Below, one piece after another: positions 13,361 through 26,700 of a DNA stretch of 64,000 nucleotides; position 1 is the stretch's first letter; every line of letters begins with the position of its first letter. The notes beneath the pieces were generated by a model. The model did not search any database. It saw only the letters and a list, made by a program, of their open reading frames with translations, and had not been told where the DNA came from. Source of the stretch: Climacteris rufus (Eukaryota > Chordata > Aves > Passeriformes > Climacteridae); contig VZRZ01003109.1 in the NCBI GenBank assembly GCA_013398175.1, positions 1,397,046 to 1,461,045 of the forward strand, written 5' to 3'. Both the position numbers and the translations under genes were made by a program.

Positions 13361-16300
13361 AATAAATATGTTTGCTGTTTCACTCTTTAACAATTTCCAG
13401 TTTGCAGGTTATGCTAGCTAAACATAAAGTTTGAACATTAAGTAAATTGAAACTTAAGTTGCGTTAAAATATATGAAATACGTGTGTGAAGGAAAATTCT
13501 AAATAAATTTAAAAAAGGTTTTCTCTCAGTAGTAAAGAATACCTCTTGTTCACAAGTGTACTTTTTGAAAACATACTAAATTCACAAAATAGGTTCTGTA
13601 ATAAATAAAAGTAATTACTGTTCAGCTTCCTTCTTAGAGGCATGCTAAGCTCCTTCTGCTGCTGAATAGAGTTTTACTTCATTTTATCAGACAAAAGTGA
13701 TTTTTCATGTCATGCTGGGTTTTATTCCTTTAATAAGCCATACAATAATCAGGAATAAAAGGAGAAAAATTTTATTTGAATCCAGAGGACCTGAGTTACT
13801 GGAAGTTCATCAGCATGAACAAGCTTTATTTTTTTTAAAATGTTGTATCATTGAAAAGTGTGGCACAATTAAAAAGGGTCTTATTGAGTGCCAGATTTTG
13901 TGCTAGAAATTCCCAAGTACTGCTGGAGATAGGTTGTGGACTCAGAAATTTAGCTCTAAGTCAAGCATACTTTTCCTTTCCCTATTTCACAAGTTGATGG
14001 ATGTACTAGATGGCTAACATGAAAACATGCAGGAAAGGTTATTCTTTTATAACCTCTCCTGAGGAGGAGGGTCATCATACAAATGACAAGAACTTGCATC
14101 ACTTTGAAGAGCATAGTGGAATTTTCCTTTCTTTAGATTGTAATTACATCTCCAGTTCCCTGCCAGCATATGCTGATTGCCTTTTGCAGCTTCCTTCGGG
14201 CCTTGTCAATCCATTGATTAAAGAAACATTCTTTAAGTGGATTTGTACTGCATTTGAATATCTGATACCATTTGATTAGGGCTGAATGCTGATATGACCC
14301 TCAGTAAATAGCTATTCTAACTCTTCTGAATTTTTTTTTGTGATGAATCTTGTGACATCAAGTATTTCTCTTAAATTCTGGACTTTCAAATGGTTACCTG
14401 ATAAGTTCAGTTGACACTCATGAATGAGAACTTCTGACTCCTGTGGTTGCAGAAAAGAACCTGAGTGTTACAAGGGTGTGTTAGAGGTCCAGGTCCAGAA
14501 CCTAAAAGGCAATGAAAGCTGATTAATTGTTTTTAAATGATATTGAAATAATAAATTTTATGTGAGCTGCTCCTCCATCTTACTGGATCTAGCTCAACAG
14601 AGTTTTTGTTCCTACTGGTGTTTTTGACAACATGTGTACTCATTCAGCTTATTTTTCATGTCCTTGTGTTTGAGGCAGTTCCTCCAGAACTACTTTATCT
14701 CTCAGACTGAAAGAAAGAACCAGATTTACTCAAAGGGGTCCAGTAACCTCTCAGCCTCCATCAAGGGCAAGGGGATAATGCCTGTTCTTTACAGCTTTTG
14801 CTGAATCATGACCAAAGTTCTTAGGATCAAATTCATGCACAGAAACATTAAGTGGGAATCTAATTTGCAGGCACTGTGTAATACATCCTCCTGAGAATGA
14901 CCTTTGGTAACTTCAGATGCTTTTCAGTAAGACTGCTCTGTGACTTCTGCATAAACAGTTTTCAATGGGCAAAATGCAAAAATTAGTGATAGGGTAGTAA
15001 AACAAAAACTGCATGTATGGTGAATGTAATATATGCTCTCTTATGTTCTCTATATGTTCTGCTTAAAACAAAAGTTGTGTCTACTAAATTAGTAGAATTT
15101 CAAGGCTGTTTTTGCTGTTGCTACAAAAGGATACATCCATAGTCTTTAGAAAAACCATATGATCTCTTAACGATTATTTTTAAATTTACTTTAATTAATC
15201 ATTCCAGTAGATACTTATTAGTCAGTTATTGTTAGTGTTTGTAATAGTTAGGGGAAATATTCATTAGCTTAACCATTCTCAAGTGTGCTCATAATTAGAA
15301 TAGGCTATCATTTTATGTCTGTTTTGAAGAAAATTGTGAAAGCTCTTTTTCCCAAGTTACATAAAAGTATACATTTTTTTCTTAACTTGGATTTGTTTTT
15401 TTCCAGTAACTCAACTTTTTAATTAAAAACTCTCCACAGGTGATGGAGAAGAAAGTTTTTTAGATTAAAGATGTCTTGAACATGTAGGCTTATACAGATC
15501 AAAGGGGCAATTTTCCTGTGTAGCATATGCTGCAATATTATGAGAATTTTTTTAAGAACTGTTTTCCATAAACAAATAAATTTGTACATGCTCACGTGAA
15601 TAAAACGTGGCAGTGACTTATGGTGTACTATATAAATTTGAGATTATTCACAATCATTCCTACCCATAGTCAAAACAGTTTTATTCATTCCATTTATAAC
15701 TTAAAGCACAGCTGATGTGGACTCTGACTTTTGCATATGGGTGAACATGTAACAGAAATCCAGGCTGAAAATTCCCAAGATGGTGTGCCAAGCCCTTCTG
15801 AATTAATACTGTCTTTGTATGACATATATATTTTGACAAAAGTGTTATGAAGGTACAACAAAGGACAAAGGCATTAAATATGCATAAAATTTGTAGGAAA
15901 ATATGGACAAGCTACAGGGAATGTTTATTAAAGGGATTTGAATTTGTTAGGCTGAAATAAAGTTCACAAGGAAATAACTGCAAAATGTTGCAATAATGTA
16001 ATGCTTTTAAAACAGAGGGAGCAATTTTTATGACCAAAAAACGTTTCTAACATGCTAATATTTGCATAATTAAACAATCTTAGAAAGATAACAACCAAAA
16101 AATTAAACCACCCAAGCTCAAAATTTAGAGAAGAGACCTACTACAAAAATCCCAGGTCCTTTGACATGGGCTGGAATTTGTTTTTGAGACTCTGTGCACG
16201 GCTTTGCTCTGCAGCTGCTGTGTGGTTACACTGCCTGGTGTGTTCACAGACTCGACTGAACTTCTTGGCAACCGCAGCTTGACAGGGTCGGGGTGCTGGG

Positions 16301-16525
16301 AGAGGAAGGCAGAGGAGAATCCATGGGATAGCTGCAGGCATTGCCTACTGGAATAGACATTAGGGTGTGTTTTCTAATTACTAATCTGAACTTTCACGTT
16401 GAAACTGAAACTCAGGACTTGCCTGCTACGGTGTAGGAAGCAGATAACTTTCCTTTTCTCTACAGAGGACTAATTTTGTGGTTGAAAACTGCCACAATAA
16501 CTATCCTTAGTGCTGTTGCTAGTAG
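13361..16525. other. AT-rich unique DNA, no gene recognised
   Basis: The open frames at 13697-13906 and 14010-14279 (69 and 89 codons, +) have no recognisable domain, and no convincing splice sites surround them. No mobile-element tail or long repeat is seen. A CACGTG E-box occurs near 15592 but is isolated. Confidence 0.6.
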
Positions 16526-16562
16526 GTTTGGCTTTTTGTTTGGGCTTTTTTTTTTTTTTTTT
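16526..16562. repeat. G/T-rich tract ending in T17
   Basis: A T- and G-rich stretch leads into 17 consecutive T residues at 16546-16562. This could be the reversed A-tail of a minus-strand retroposed sequence. The 160 bp that follow show only a weak possible resemblance to internal CR1 sequence, which I did not accept as a call. Confidence 0.75.
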
Positions 16563-19500
16563 GGACCTGACCACCCTGGCTTCTTTTAAAACATCACAGA
16601 AGAAGTATCCTAGACCTCTACATTTTCTTACTTCTTTTCACTGCACTCTGTGGTGGTGTATTCATTATAGTTTTTTGAAATCTAGTGCCTCAAACTGCAC
16701 AGGATATTTCATTTGAGACAATAGAAACACTCAATAAGTTGGAAGTGTTAAATGTGAGATGTAAATACATTGATTTAAACTAGGATTTGCTCTAGATGTG
16801 CAGACAAAATCATCTTTCAAAGCAACCCATATTTTCACATAATTTCTATATATAAAACCTACATTATCAGCCATAAATAAAAAAATAATAAAAATGCATG
16901 CACATGTAAATTATTCACATATACCAGAGTATGGGAAAGTTTTAGTGCAAAACTGTTTTGTGTTTTGGAAAATTTCTTTTGTCAAAAAAGCTAGACAGTC
17001 AGAACTAACACTTGACTTTACTTATTTATCATTTGATTTAAAAAATTACATCCTGTTTGTAACAGTGTAAAATTTCACGTGAAAAAAATACACCTGGAAT
17101 TTTTTTTTCCTAAATCATATGCATTTCTAAGTAAAAGTATGAAGTCTGAACAGTTACTGAGGTAAAAATCCCCTCTGTCTACAACAGCTCCTCAGGGTGC
17201 AGCAGTGGTGTTCGTGCACAAAGAAAGCACTGAAAGCAAATGAGCAGTGCCGGAAAGTTAATATCATACCTGCATGGCAAACTCTTAACTGCAAATGTGC
17301 TTTTTTATGTAGGTGGTACTGGAAGAAATCACTTCCATTGTTTTTGTTGTCTCTCCTTGCAATCTTCCTGTGTTAAATATGCAGATACACTGAGGTGGTG
17401 TGTCTGTGGTAATCTCACTACTGAAACACAAAGCCTTATGAAGCAGCCTTTAAAAAAAACCTAAAACGCCAACTCTTTAGGAAATTTTTTCATTCCCATT
17501 TAGCAATCAGTCAATAGCCTCTTAAATAAAATCTGAATAGTTTCTTAAATGGTAAATTTTCCTGAAGCAGACCTAGAAGAGTTATAGGTACAAAACTTGT
17601 TCTTGGAGGTATGAAAAAATGTCATGTCCTTTCTCCTTTTTCCCCTGTGTTTGTTGCAGTATGCTGTTCTGGCAAAACTTTCTGTTACAGATGTAGTCTA
17701 AATGTCTTTGCTGTCATAGTTCTCAACAATTTTGCTTGCTGACTACATTTTTTGTAAATTAATTTTGATAGTGCGACCACAAGACATACAAACTCTTAAA
17801 TCCTCTATAGTAATTTTTTGTGAATTATTTTCCTTTTTTTGTGACCATGCTTCAAAATCTGAAAAATAAAAGTGATTACTGTCATTACAAAATAAGCTGT
17901 AATAATGAAAGTAAGAACATAAAGGCTCTAATATATAATGTATACTAATTAAATTATCTTCTTGCCTGTGGTCATCAGCAAGTGTGGATAAGGGGATAGT
18001 GATGGGAAACTGAGGAGAAGCCTGCACTTGTGTTTGTAATACAGCATTTATATAGCTAAAGAACAGGCCTCTGCTCCTTAGCTCTGACAATTCTACATCT
18101 AAAAATATGATGCTTAATATAATACACAGATCAAAGTAGAGGAGGTATGTAAGCATACACATTTACACATTTTTTACCTAGTTATACTTCTGCAAGAGCT
18201 AGAACACTGACCAGTAGTAAGTAAACGTGAAAGTAAGTACTTTATATTTTTCAGTGTCTCTTTTAATAAAAAAGCTTAATAGAAAATGTTTTAATTTTTT
18301 TTCCTTCTTAAAAGAAGACATGTTATAAGTGCTATCAAAATGGGTTGTTTGTTCTGTTTCTGGTGATGCAAATATAATTAGATTTTTAAAAAAATAAATC
18401 ACTAGAAATAAGTCACTGAAACCTAGTATTCTGACTTTTGTATCCCCAGGCAAGGGATAAGAAGCTTAATTGCACAGAAGTGAAAGGTATGTTTGTGACT
18501 AATGTTAGTCTGAAAAGCCAACTGGTCTGCAGAGCTAGATATGTGTGTAAAATGTACTTTACTGGCAGATTGTTCTGTATTTGTATTAGATTTGTATTTA
18601 TAACTAATATATCTGCAGATTAAAGAAAAAAAAAATCCAGCTACTCTTTTAGGTAAGCTGATATAAAATCAGTGACAGGTGTTTATCCTTTGTTGTTGTT
18701 CTTTCATTTTAGCCCTAGATGTTATTTCATGTGTTTCTTACCGTCGTCCTCTCATTGCGATATTTAGTGTTGCATGTTATATATAGCACTATAATTACTA
18801 TATGTTTATTTACCTGTTATATACTCAATAACATTCTTATTTTTCTTTGAATTACCTATTTGCTCAATTTCAAAGAACCCGTGGAAACTTCATTAGTGAT
18901 GTAGCTATGCTTGAAGTTTTGCTGTTCTGATGCAGCTTATTCTTGCAAAGAAAGATGCTGTCCCAGAAGAATTATGCTGCTCTTCTAAACAGCAAAGTAC
19001 AGAAGCCAAGAGCTCTTCCCAGAGTAGGTATTGGGTTTGTACACAGAGTAAGATCAGAGGGTTTCGCTGAAGAAGGGCTGGGTTGGTATATGCCTGTTTA
19101 AGTAAGTACTGTTATTTCTTCAGGCTGTGTATTGAGAACAAGAACAAAACAAGTCCTTCCACACAGATTGGGTATATCTAATCACTCATGTCATGCCTCA
19201 CAAGCCGATGACTGACACAGGCTGGTTTTGTTTGCACAAATCACGCTGCACTACCAGCATGTGTTTGGGAGTGACTGTCGTTCTCCTTCCTCTGATTGAA
19301 TTGAAATAATGAGCTTTCAGAGAGCTTAGATTTAAGCACGTTGACATAAGCAGTTTGACGAAGATTTTGAAAATCTGAAGACATGGGGGAGGATGTCAGA
19401 ATGACATGACTTATGTGATGTTCTTCAGCCTCTCTGTCTCCTGATGTCCCTTCTGGGCTGTGGTGTGGCCCACAGCAGCTGGGTAGCTTGACATAAATCC

Positions 19501-22500
19501 CAGGCCTTTCTGATGTCTTAGTTTTTTACTGTGGTGATAAGCATGGCATTCAGTAGCTCAGCTGAAGTGACTACAGAAACAGTCTCTTGATTCAATTTTT
19601 CATGCTTTGTGCTTGGCTAAACCTAATGGATGGCAGCCCACAGATCTGAGCAGCTCATGGAAAGCATCAGAAACTCATACATTTGAGTACAGTCCATCTG
19701 CAGCTGTTTGAGCTACATTTCACACCATGGTGAAGTTTAGACTGTGAGCAATGAAATGCAGCACATACAATGCTGATGGAGCACCCTGGCATACGTTTAG
19801 GCTCTAAACTCATGATTTGTTTACTGACAGGGCTCACTTCTAGACTTTAGCACCTGCATAAGCAATTTTTAGGAGAGCAGCTTGTCCAAACCAGTCTCAG
19901 GAATGCCTTTGGGGACATTTTGGGATAACAGCTATGGGAAAGGCTCCTCCACAGAACATTTATTGATGGACTTACACAGGCAAATAATCTATGCAAGTGA
20001 TATATGTGTGTGATTTATCACTGAAAGTTTTTGAGAATTGAATTGAATTACTGTGTTTCAGCTATTTAATTTTGGATCATGGAACCTTCATACTTGCTTC
20101 ACTACCAGATGATTCCAAATCCATTTTCAGCACTTAATCAGTTCTGGCACAGAACTGTGTTACAGAAATTGCTATCATTCTTCTCAGCACCACCATCAGC
20201 TGTAGGGTTAGATTTTCTGTTATGTCTGAAAATTAGAAGAGGCCTGTCTCCCACTTTTCAAATAGTCTGATTTTGTTATCTGTTGAGTGGATGATATCTT
20301 GCTTCATTATCTGGTTGCTTTTTGACTGAATTTTATTTTCCAAATGCCACTTGATACAGGTTCCTTTCAAACTGTCCATTAGATTCAGTAATTTTCTTGG
20401 CTGGTAAAGGGTGTGACTGCATCTGCTTTTTTATAAACACACCAGCATCCATCTGCCCTGTGTTGCACTTCATTTTTCCTTGGGCACAAACTATGCCCAA
20501 CAATTGCCTCCTGTGAAACACTGAGGGAGCACGCTGCTTCCAACACCCTATTTTGAACAAGCAAATTTCTAAGAAACATTTTAGGGAATTGACAGAACTT
20601 GCTCTGGCTCATGCATTCTCTGAAAAAGGTACCTCCTCGTCACTATTTATCACTGTTGTTTATTTAGTGTCAAATATAATTCCAGTGATCGAAAGCATGG
20701 CAAAGTACATTAACTGGCTGCCTCCCCTGTAAATATTTTGGGAGCTGCCACCTCCATACATGAGATCATACAGACTTTTTGTCCTGTATTTTAAAATGGA
20801 ACAGTTTGGTGTGTTTAAATTATGGGTCAAAAACTGAATAAATGAAGGAGCTGACTTGTCAATCTGTCTTCCTCATGAGCATTCGTTACAACAGAAGTTG
20901 AGCTGCCAATTACTGGTCACTTCTTCTGGCTGCTCATTAACTATGTTTCAGCGTGAACCTCCCATGATTTGGCCCTTGGCCAGATCAAATTCAAATTTTA
21001 CCCATGTCCATTATAATACTGTCACAGTTTTGATAGGTAAGCTGCAAGTTTCATAAATCCACAGCAAACACTAATTTGGGTATGACAAAAGGGCATCTGC
21101 TCTTCTTGCTCCAAGAAATGCAGAAGTGACTGTATTTAACAGTAGTAGATGTCTTTCGCTTTATTTAGCTTGAATTATGACACTGAATGAAATATTTACT
21201 AGATAGCTACCATTATTTACCACTAAGAGCAGTATTAGAGGAGTAACGTGCAGCAGCTATAGCCCTGTATTGCCTCTCTTATTTGCTTTCAAGAGCCATT
21301 CATTGCAGTTTGCAAAACCTGTCTCTTTAAGCATTTTGGAAATGCAGAGGAAAACAGATTGGTATGTCCTTTAGGACTGTGATTTTTAGGGATTTTTTTA
21401 AGCTCTTAATACCACTGCACCAGCAGAACTTTATGATATAGACCTGATTTCAATTTGATCTTGGTAGAGTAAGATCAAACTCATTTTAGAGGTGGGTATT
21501 GCATTTGAGTAAACTCCATAAAGTTGTGTGACATTTGTCACAGCCTCCATCTGAAGCAGAGTGTTCCTTAACAGATTAACTCTTGTGAATTCATGTTTCA
21601 GAGTATGCACATGTCATCTGGGAATCCAGAATTATTTTTCAGAATTTTTTCCTCAATTCTAGAATAATAATTTTGAATAAGGTGTTGTTGACATTACCAA
21701 ATAAGAAATCCTACATAAGTAGAATAAATACATAGGCTTTCCTAATATTTGTCCATTGTAGATAAGTAACAATTAGGGCTGTATTTTGCTTTGCTGGTGT
21801 AATTTGTCTCCATAGTAGCAGTGTTACATATTTTGAGCATAAATGCAGGGTTTTGAGTTCACAGAGTGCATGTTAGACTTATTTGTGGTATTGGGAGCTA
21901 TATAAGTTTCAGCTGGTTAATTGGTGTCATATTCCATTTGTTTTATGGAATCCAGCAGAGAAGTGTTATGGTGTCTGTTGTACTGCTAGTGCTTCCTCAG
22001 AGAATGCCAGAATTTTATATTCACTTAAATAACTGGCTCAAGAACTCATCTCTTATTGGGGATCCCATATCCAAATTCTCATTTAAATGGTGTCTTTATA
22101 TGAACTGCTTACATAGGCAGTCATGCCCAACAGTCTGCAGAGCACACCGGGGTTTAGTGAAGTCTTACTCAGTGTTAAGTGTTCAGTGTTAATGATTTGT
22201 TAGATTACTTATTCGTATGTTTAAAATTTATGTGTGTATATATATGTATGTTAAGGAAAAATATTTTTATGGATGTGAGAAAGTCTTTAGAGGAACAATT
22301 TGAAGGAAGTTTTTAATTTGTCCAATGAAATGAGCCTTCTGTTGGAAGCCCAGAAGTTGGGAGACTGCTGGGGGGAGATTGATTTTTCTCCTTTTCTTTT
22401 CTCTGATGAGATGGCATACTTTTCACTAGGTCTGTTTGACAAAACCTTTTGTTGTCAATATTTTTTGGATTGAAGTTTTGAGTCAGCAACTTTTGCAAAG

Positions 22501-23108
22501 CTAAAGAGATTCTGTTTGTGAGAAACTACTCTGTCACTTATGTCATGAACTACATCCTTCCTAGTCCTCACTTTATTCACATGTGACTTGCAGTTATGCT
22601 AAGCCTGTGTTCTGCCAGCTACCATTTTGACTTATCTATAATAAGGCAAGACATTTGTGCAAGGAATAAAAAGATCATAAGGCATTCTGTCAGTTTTATT
22701 GGTTTCTCCCATGAGTTTCACTGCTCTCCAGACCTCAGAAGCCTTTATTTATCCCAGAAACCTTGGAATTTACAGACTGACTTTGCTAAAGCACTGCTGA
22801 ACTTTAGAATCCTCATAAGAATGCTGGGAATCTTCAGAAAAACCTTCTATGATATCAGCAAATATCTCCCATGAGAAACCTTCTAGCACACTGAAAAGTG
22901 TTGAGCAGAGATAAACGAGTGTGTGAGTCTCATTTTGAATTCTTCCTTGAGAAACATGAAGTCTATGAAGCTTTTGTATTTGTCCTGGTGTGACACGCTA
23001 TTCTCACATTTTAAGATCCTGTCAGACAGAATGTTTGTGTTTTGAAGGGGTTTTTTAATATTTTAATGATTAATCTAGTCAATGTTTTTAATCTAAAAGA
23101 TGGTAGAC
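16563..23108. other. AT-rich unique DNA, no confirmed gene
   Basis: The longest open frame of the window is here, at 17743-18162 on the minus strand (139 codons). It is rich in hydrophobic and aromatic residues, starts without recognisable context and resembles no family I know. I regard it as a chance frame in AT-rich DNA. A candidate cryptic exon at 20952-21036 is treated in the findings. Frames at 20333-20612 (-) and 21866-22192 (+) have no support. Confidence 0.55.
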
Positions 23109-23323
23109 AGATCAGCTATAAGGAAGACATGTTTTTAATATGAAACACTGGAACAGTTGCCCAGAGAAGCTGTGGATACCCCATCCCTGGCAATGTCCAG
23201 GGCAAGGTTGGACAGGGCTTAGAGCAACCTGGTCTAGTGAAAGGTGTCCCTGCCCATGGCAGAGGGGTTGGAAGGATGGTTTTAAGATTCCTTCCAACCC
23301 AAATTATTCTATAATTCAGTGAT
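23109..23323 (+). mobile_element. CR1 LINE fragment, 3' end
   Basis: This is a 5'-truncated, decayed copy of the 3' end of a CR1 non-LTR retrotransposon. In order it contains recognisable CR1 words: ATAAGGAAGA; AAACACTGGAACAG then TTGCCCAGAGAAGC; CCCATCCCTGGCAATG; AAGGTTGGACAGGGCTT; and AGCAACCTGGTCTAG. It then reads GGTTGGAAGGATGG and CTTCCAACCCAAATTATTCT. It ends in the short degenerate ATTCTATAATTCAGTGAT tail typical of the family instead of poly-A. No target-site duplication is visible. The copy has no coding capacity, and the two open frames over it (23112-23297 and 23140-23322) are shadows of the repeat. Confidence 0.93.
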
Positions 23324-23670
23324 CTTTGAGACTGTGCTGTTTGTTGTAGTAAACACTTCTTGTTTGTAAAATGGGGAAGGGACTCAAATAAATTCCTTTC
23401 TTCTTCTGGAGGTTTTCAGCAATACTCAGTCCAAAAATATCTCTGCATCTGGCATTTTTGTTAGAACAGCCTTTCCAGCCAGGTTTGGTGGCTGTAACCC
23501 GGCTTAAAACATGTCAGAGCTGTTTGAAAGATGGTGGCAGTGGGGTCCTAAAGCTTTTCCATTTTGCAGCCACTATGTCTTGAACATAAATGAGAAAGTA
23601 GACTAAACAGAGAAACAATTTTAAACTGAGTAATAATTGTTCTCCATGCGTTTTGGATACTTCCCTGCTG
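23324..23670. other. Unique spacer between two CR1 fragments
   Basis: About 350 bp of ordinary AT-rich sequence separate two CR1 tails of different type in the same orientation. I see no CR1 wording inside it, so the tails look like separate insertions and not one interrupted copy. Confidence 0.6.
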
Positions 23671-23790
23671 TCATTTAAAAGGTGTGGATGTAGTGCTTAG
23701 GGATATGGTGTAGTTGTGGCCTTGGCAGTGTTAGGTTAATGGTTGGACTTGAGGATCTTAAAGGTCTTTTCCAACTTAAGTGATTCTGTG
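23671..23790 (+). mobile_element. CR1 LINE fragment, 3' end (second subfamily type)
   Basis: About 120 bp match the last part of another CR1 3'-end type. The words are TCATTTAAAAGGTGTGGATG, TAGTGCTTAGGGATATGG, TTGGCAGTGTTAGGTTAATG, GTTGGACTTGAGGATCTTAA, AGGTCTTTTCCAACTTAAGT and GATTCTGTG. The order and the terminal TGATTCTGTG tail fit the subfamily whose tail reads 'cttagggacatggtt ... ggttggact ... gatctt'. It is strongly 5'-truncated and non-coding. Confidence 0.9.
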
Positions 23791-26700
23791 TTTTTATACT
23801 TGGGTCTTCTGGTTTTCTCAACACTTTCTCTTCTCATATACTGATTCAGTGCAGCCTTGAATTCAGCACTTTACTGATGGTCTGCTGGACTTTGGGGCTT
23901 ATTTACTGGTTTTTTTTGGGCAGTGGTGTTGTGCTAGAGCAGAAAATGCTAGATGACAGATAAAAGGCAGCTGTTAACACCAGTTTCAAGAAGGCTTAAA
24001 AGGTATGATGGAAGCAAAGATGACAGGCTGATTTTTGTCTTGTCTCCAGCTGTAAGTTAAGTTGTGGAAGGCAAATGTATGAAGCTGGAGTGAGAGGTAG
24101 AAAATGTTTTATGCTTAAACTTTTAATCAGTTGTTATTTCTATGTCTACGCATTGTTGTCAATAGCTTTATAAGTGGAATTGAAATTTGCCTTTCATTTA
24201 TCCCATTAATTTTTCAAAGATGTTTATATTTTAAATGTAATGGAAAAATAAAAATATGTTCCCTTTGAACATGGTTTCTCATATTGTTTTAGTCCATAAC
24301 CCTTCATAATTTTAATTCTAAAATCTCCATTTTAGATGTTATTCCCTCACCATTGAAGTTGTGTTTGATTATTGTTTTTCAATCCACCCTCAACTATGGT
24401 TTAAAGAGCTTCTGGCTCACTTGAAGGAGTTGAGGAGAGAGAACTGAAAAGAAGAGCAGAACTGAGGGCAAATTAACTGAGCCTGAGCAATTCTGTAAAG
24501 CAGGAATTAACAAGTAATTTAACCATCAGGGGCCATTGCAGAGCACAGTTCAACCAGAAAATTCTAGTCTTCTAAAAAGCAATTCTGATCATCTCATATA
24601 GGAAGTGTATAAAACTAGGGTACTTTACAAGTCACTTCTAAATAAAATGAGATTGATACTATATTTCTCTGACTATGCTAAGGAGAACATAACAATTAAT
24701 AGAATACTGTAATAAAACAGCATTCCAGAAAGGAAGCAGAATGTTACCCTCCGAGTGCAAAAATCACTATACCTAACAAAACAGTTCAACCTAAATTCAG
24801 GCAGTGCTTAAGGGAAAATTAATGCATTTTATGATTTTGTTTTGGTCCACCTACTGCTATTTTCCCTAAGTGAATACATTCAACAAGAAGGTAAACGGGA
24901 GCTGAGGAAATGGTAGGTGAGGAAGCTTTAATTTATGAAATTTTCTTCTGAGAGTTTTGTCATTAATTATATTGGTAGAATACAAAGGCTTCAAAATCAT
25001 GCTTTCTGGATGATAAATTCCTTTGTTTATTTTATTGGAGCAATACTTGTGCTTTCCACATATTGTAAAATTTAAATGACTGTGAATATGGGTTCCTCAG
25101 CTTTATTCTCTGTGTTTGCATAGCAAAAATTTCAAAACCTTTCAGATTTCTTTCATTTGAACACCACGTTTCTAAATGTTCATTCTATTTCTGCATAATT
25201 GTAAGTTAAAATATCTTCTTTTATATGCCAACTATACAAACTATTACTAATTTTGCTAATAAACTGGAGACAGTATGAAGGGCTCCTACTTGAAAAGACT
25301 GACTGTTGGTGTAGTAAAAGCTTTGCTGCCTTCCACATCAAAGGTGTGTTCTAAAGGAACTATTTAATGAAGTCTGAAATTCTGACTTTCAGGTGGCTGA
25401 CTATGTGGTATTTACAAAGCACAGAAAAAGCTAGGTGAAAAAACCCTGGGTAGATAAAGAATAAAGGTGAAACAGCAAATGGATAGAGAGGGAAAGAGTT
25501 ACATTATTTAGCATGGAATGAAAAAATCCCAAGTCTATTGCTGACCAGGCCTGGAAAGCGTGTGGTGCGGGTGCGCTCAGGCATAGCTGTGTTGTCTCTG
25601 GCCCAAAATGGGCCAATGGTTCCTTGCTCTGAGGTACATGAACCAGGACCTTCAATGAGATGGTGCAGAATGCAGTTAGCTTTCTTGGAATTCGTGGATA
25701 ACTGAGACTACACTGAAGTTTGCTGTGCTAGTGTACTCATTGAGAGGGCACAATTTAAATGCATGTGATTTATGAGGGATCCCTTACTTTCTCCCAATCT
25801 CAGAAAGAATCAATTTGGAGCTTAAGTGATTTCTTCTTGGTCAAAGACTGTTGTGTGCTTTTAAAGCATGAAGTTTCCCTCTGTTTAGTGTGAGATCCTG
25901 GTATTTGTAAGTTTCTTTGTGAAATAATTAGCAACTACAATTGGGGTTTTTTTATAGAATACTGAAATGAATGTTTTGGGTGCGTGTGCTTTCATGAGTG
26001 CCATGGACATGGAAGAAGTGGAGATAAGTATTACTTCTGTGATGTCCACAACTATAATACTGAATTTTAGGAGCTTGCTTTTAAAACTAATATGAAAGCA
26101 TATAAGATTATAGCATGTAAATATCACATGTGATCTCAATAGTTTCTAATTTCTCTATAACCTGTTAAACCTCATGTAAATTTTCTGCTAATTGTCCTCT
26201 GGGAATTCCAGATATAGCTACTTTGTATTTTATGACAGCAGTAATAGAATTTTAAAAGATGTCTAAAGTGATTAGAGGTGCAGCTGGCCTTTACTTGATC
26301 AAATTTAAAACTATTATTTTAAATTCCCAAATACAGTAAGAGTTCTGCTAGCAGACTCATAATAGATTAATACTAATTTTTTTATCCCAATGCACAAGTA
26401 GAATCAAGTTACAAATGAAGTCAGTGTGCAAAATTGCTTGTTCATGTCAATGTTTATGAATCTCTAACCATTTGTTTAAAAACTAATGCATTAATCTCTC
26501 CACATGTTGTTATGAACACTTGTATAGTACATTTTTTAACTTTTTAAAATGAGATAAACTATTATTTTACTTTGTTTTCTGTTCAAATACATGAAATGAA
26601 AACATGCTGTAGGCAAGTTTAGTCAGATGTTGGGAGGTGAAAACGATGTGGTGGAAGTATCCATATAGGTATGGTCTCTCTGATAAGCTCTATTTTGTCA

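Noticed and set aside
16563..16720. Possible reverse-oriented internal CR1 fragment after the T17 run
   Set aside because: Only about 30 bp near 16690-16718 resemble CR1 wording and the order upstream does not fit. A repeat-library search would decide.
17743..18162. 139-codon minus-strand open frame, the longest in the window
   Set aside because: No family resemblance, composition typical of AT-rich noncoding DNA, no splice or promoter context. Length is within chance for 64 kb.
18992..19106. Acceptor-like TTTGTACACAG with a GTAAGT donor at 19101
   Set aside because: The only frame open between them closes with a stop at the very end of the segment. It might be non-coding but has no other support.
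23112..23322. Open frames of about 60 codons on both strands
   Set aside because: They lie wholly in a CR1 3'-end fragment, which is non-coding in this part.
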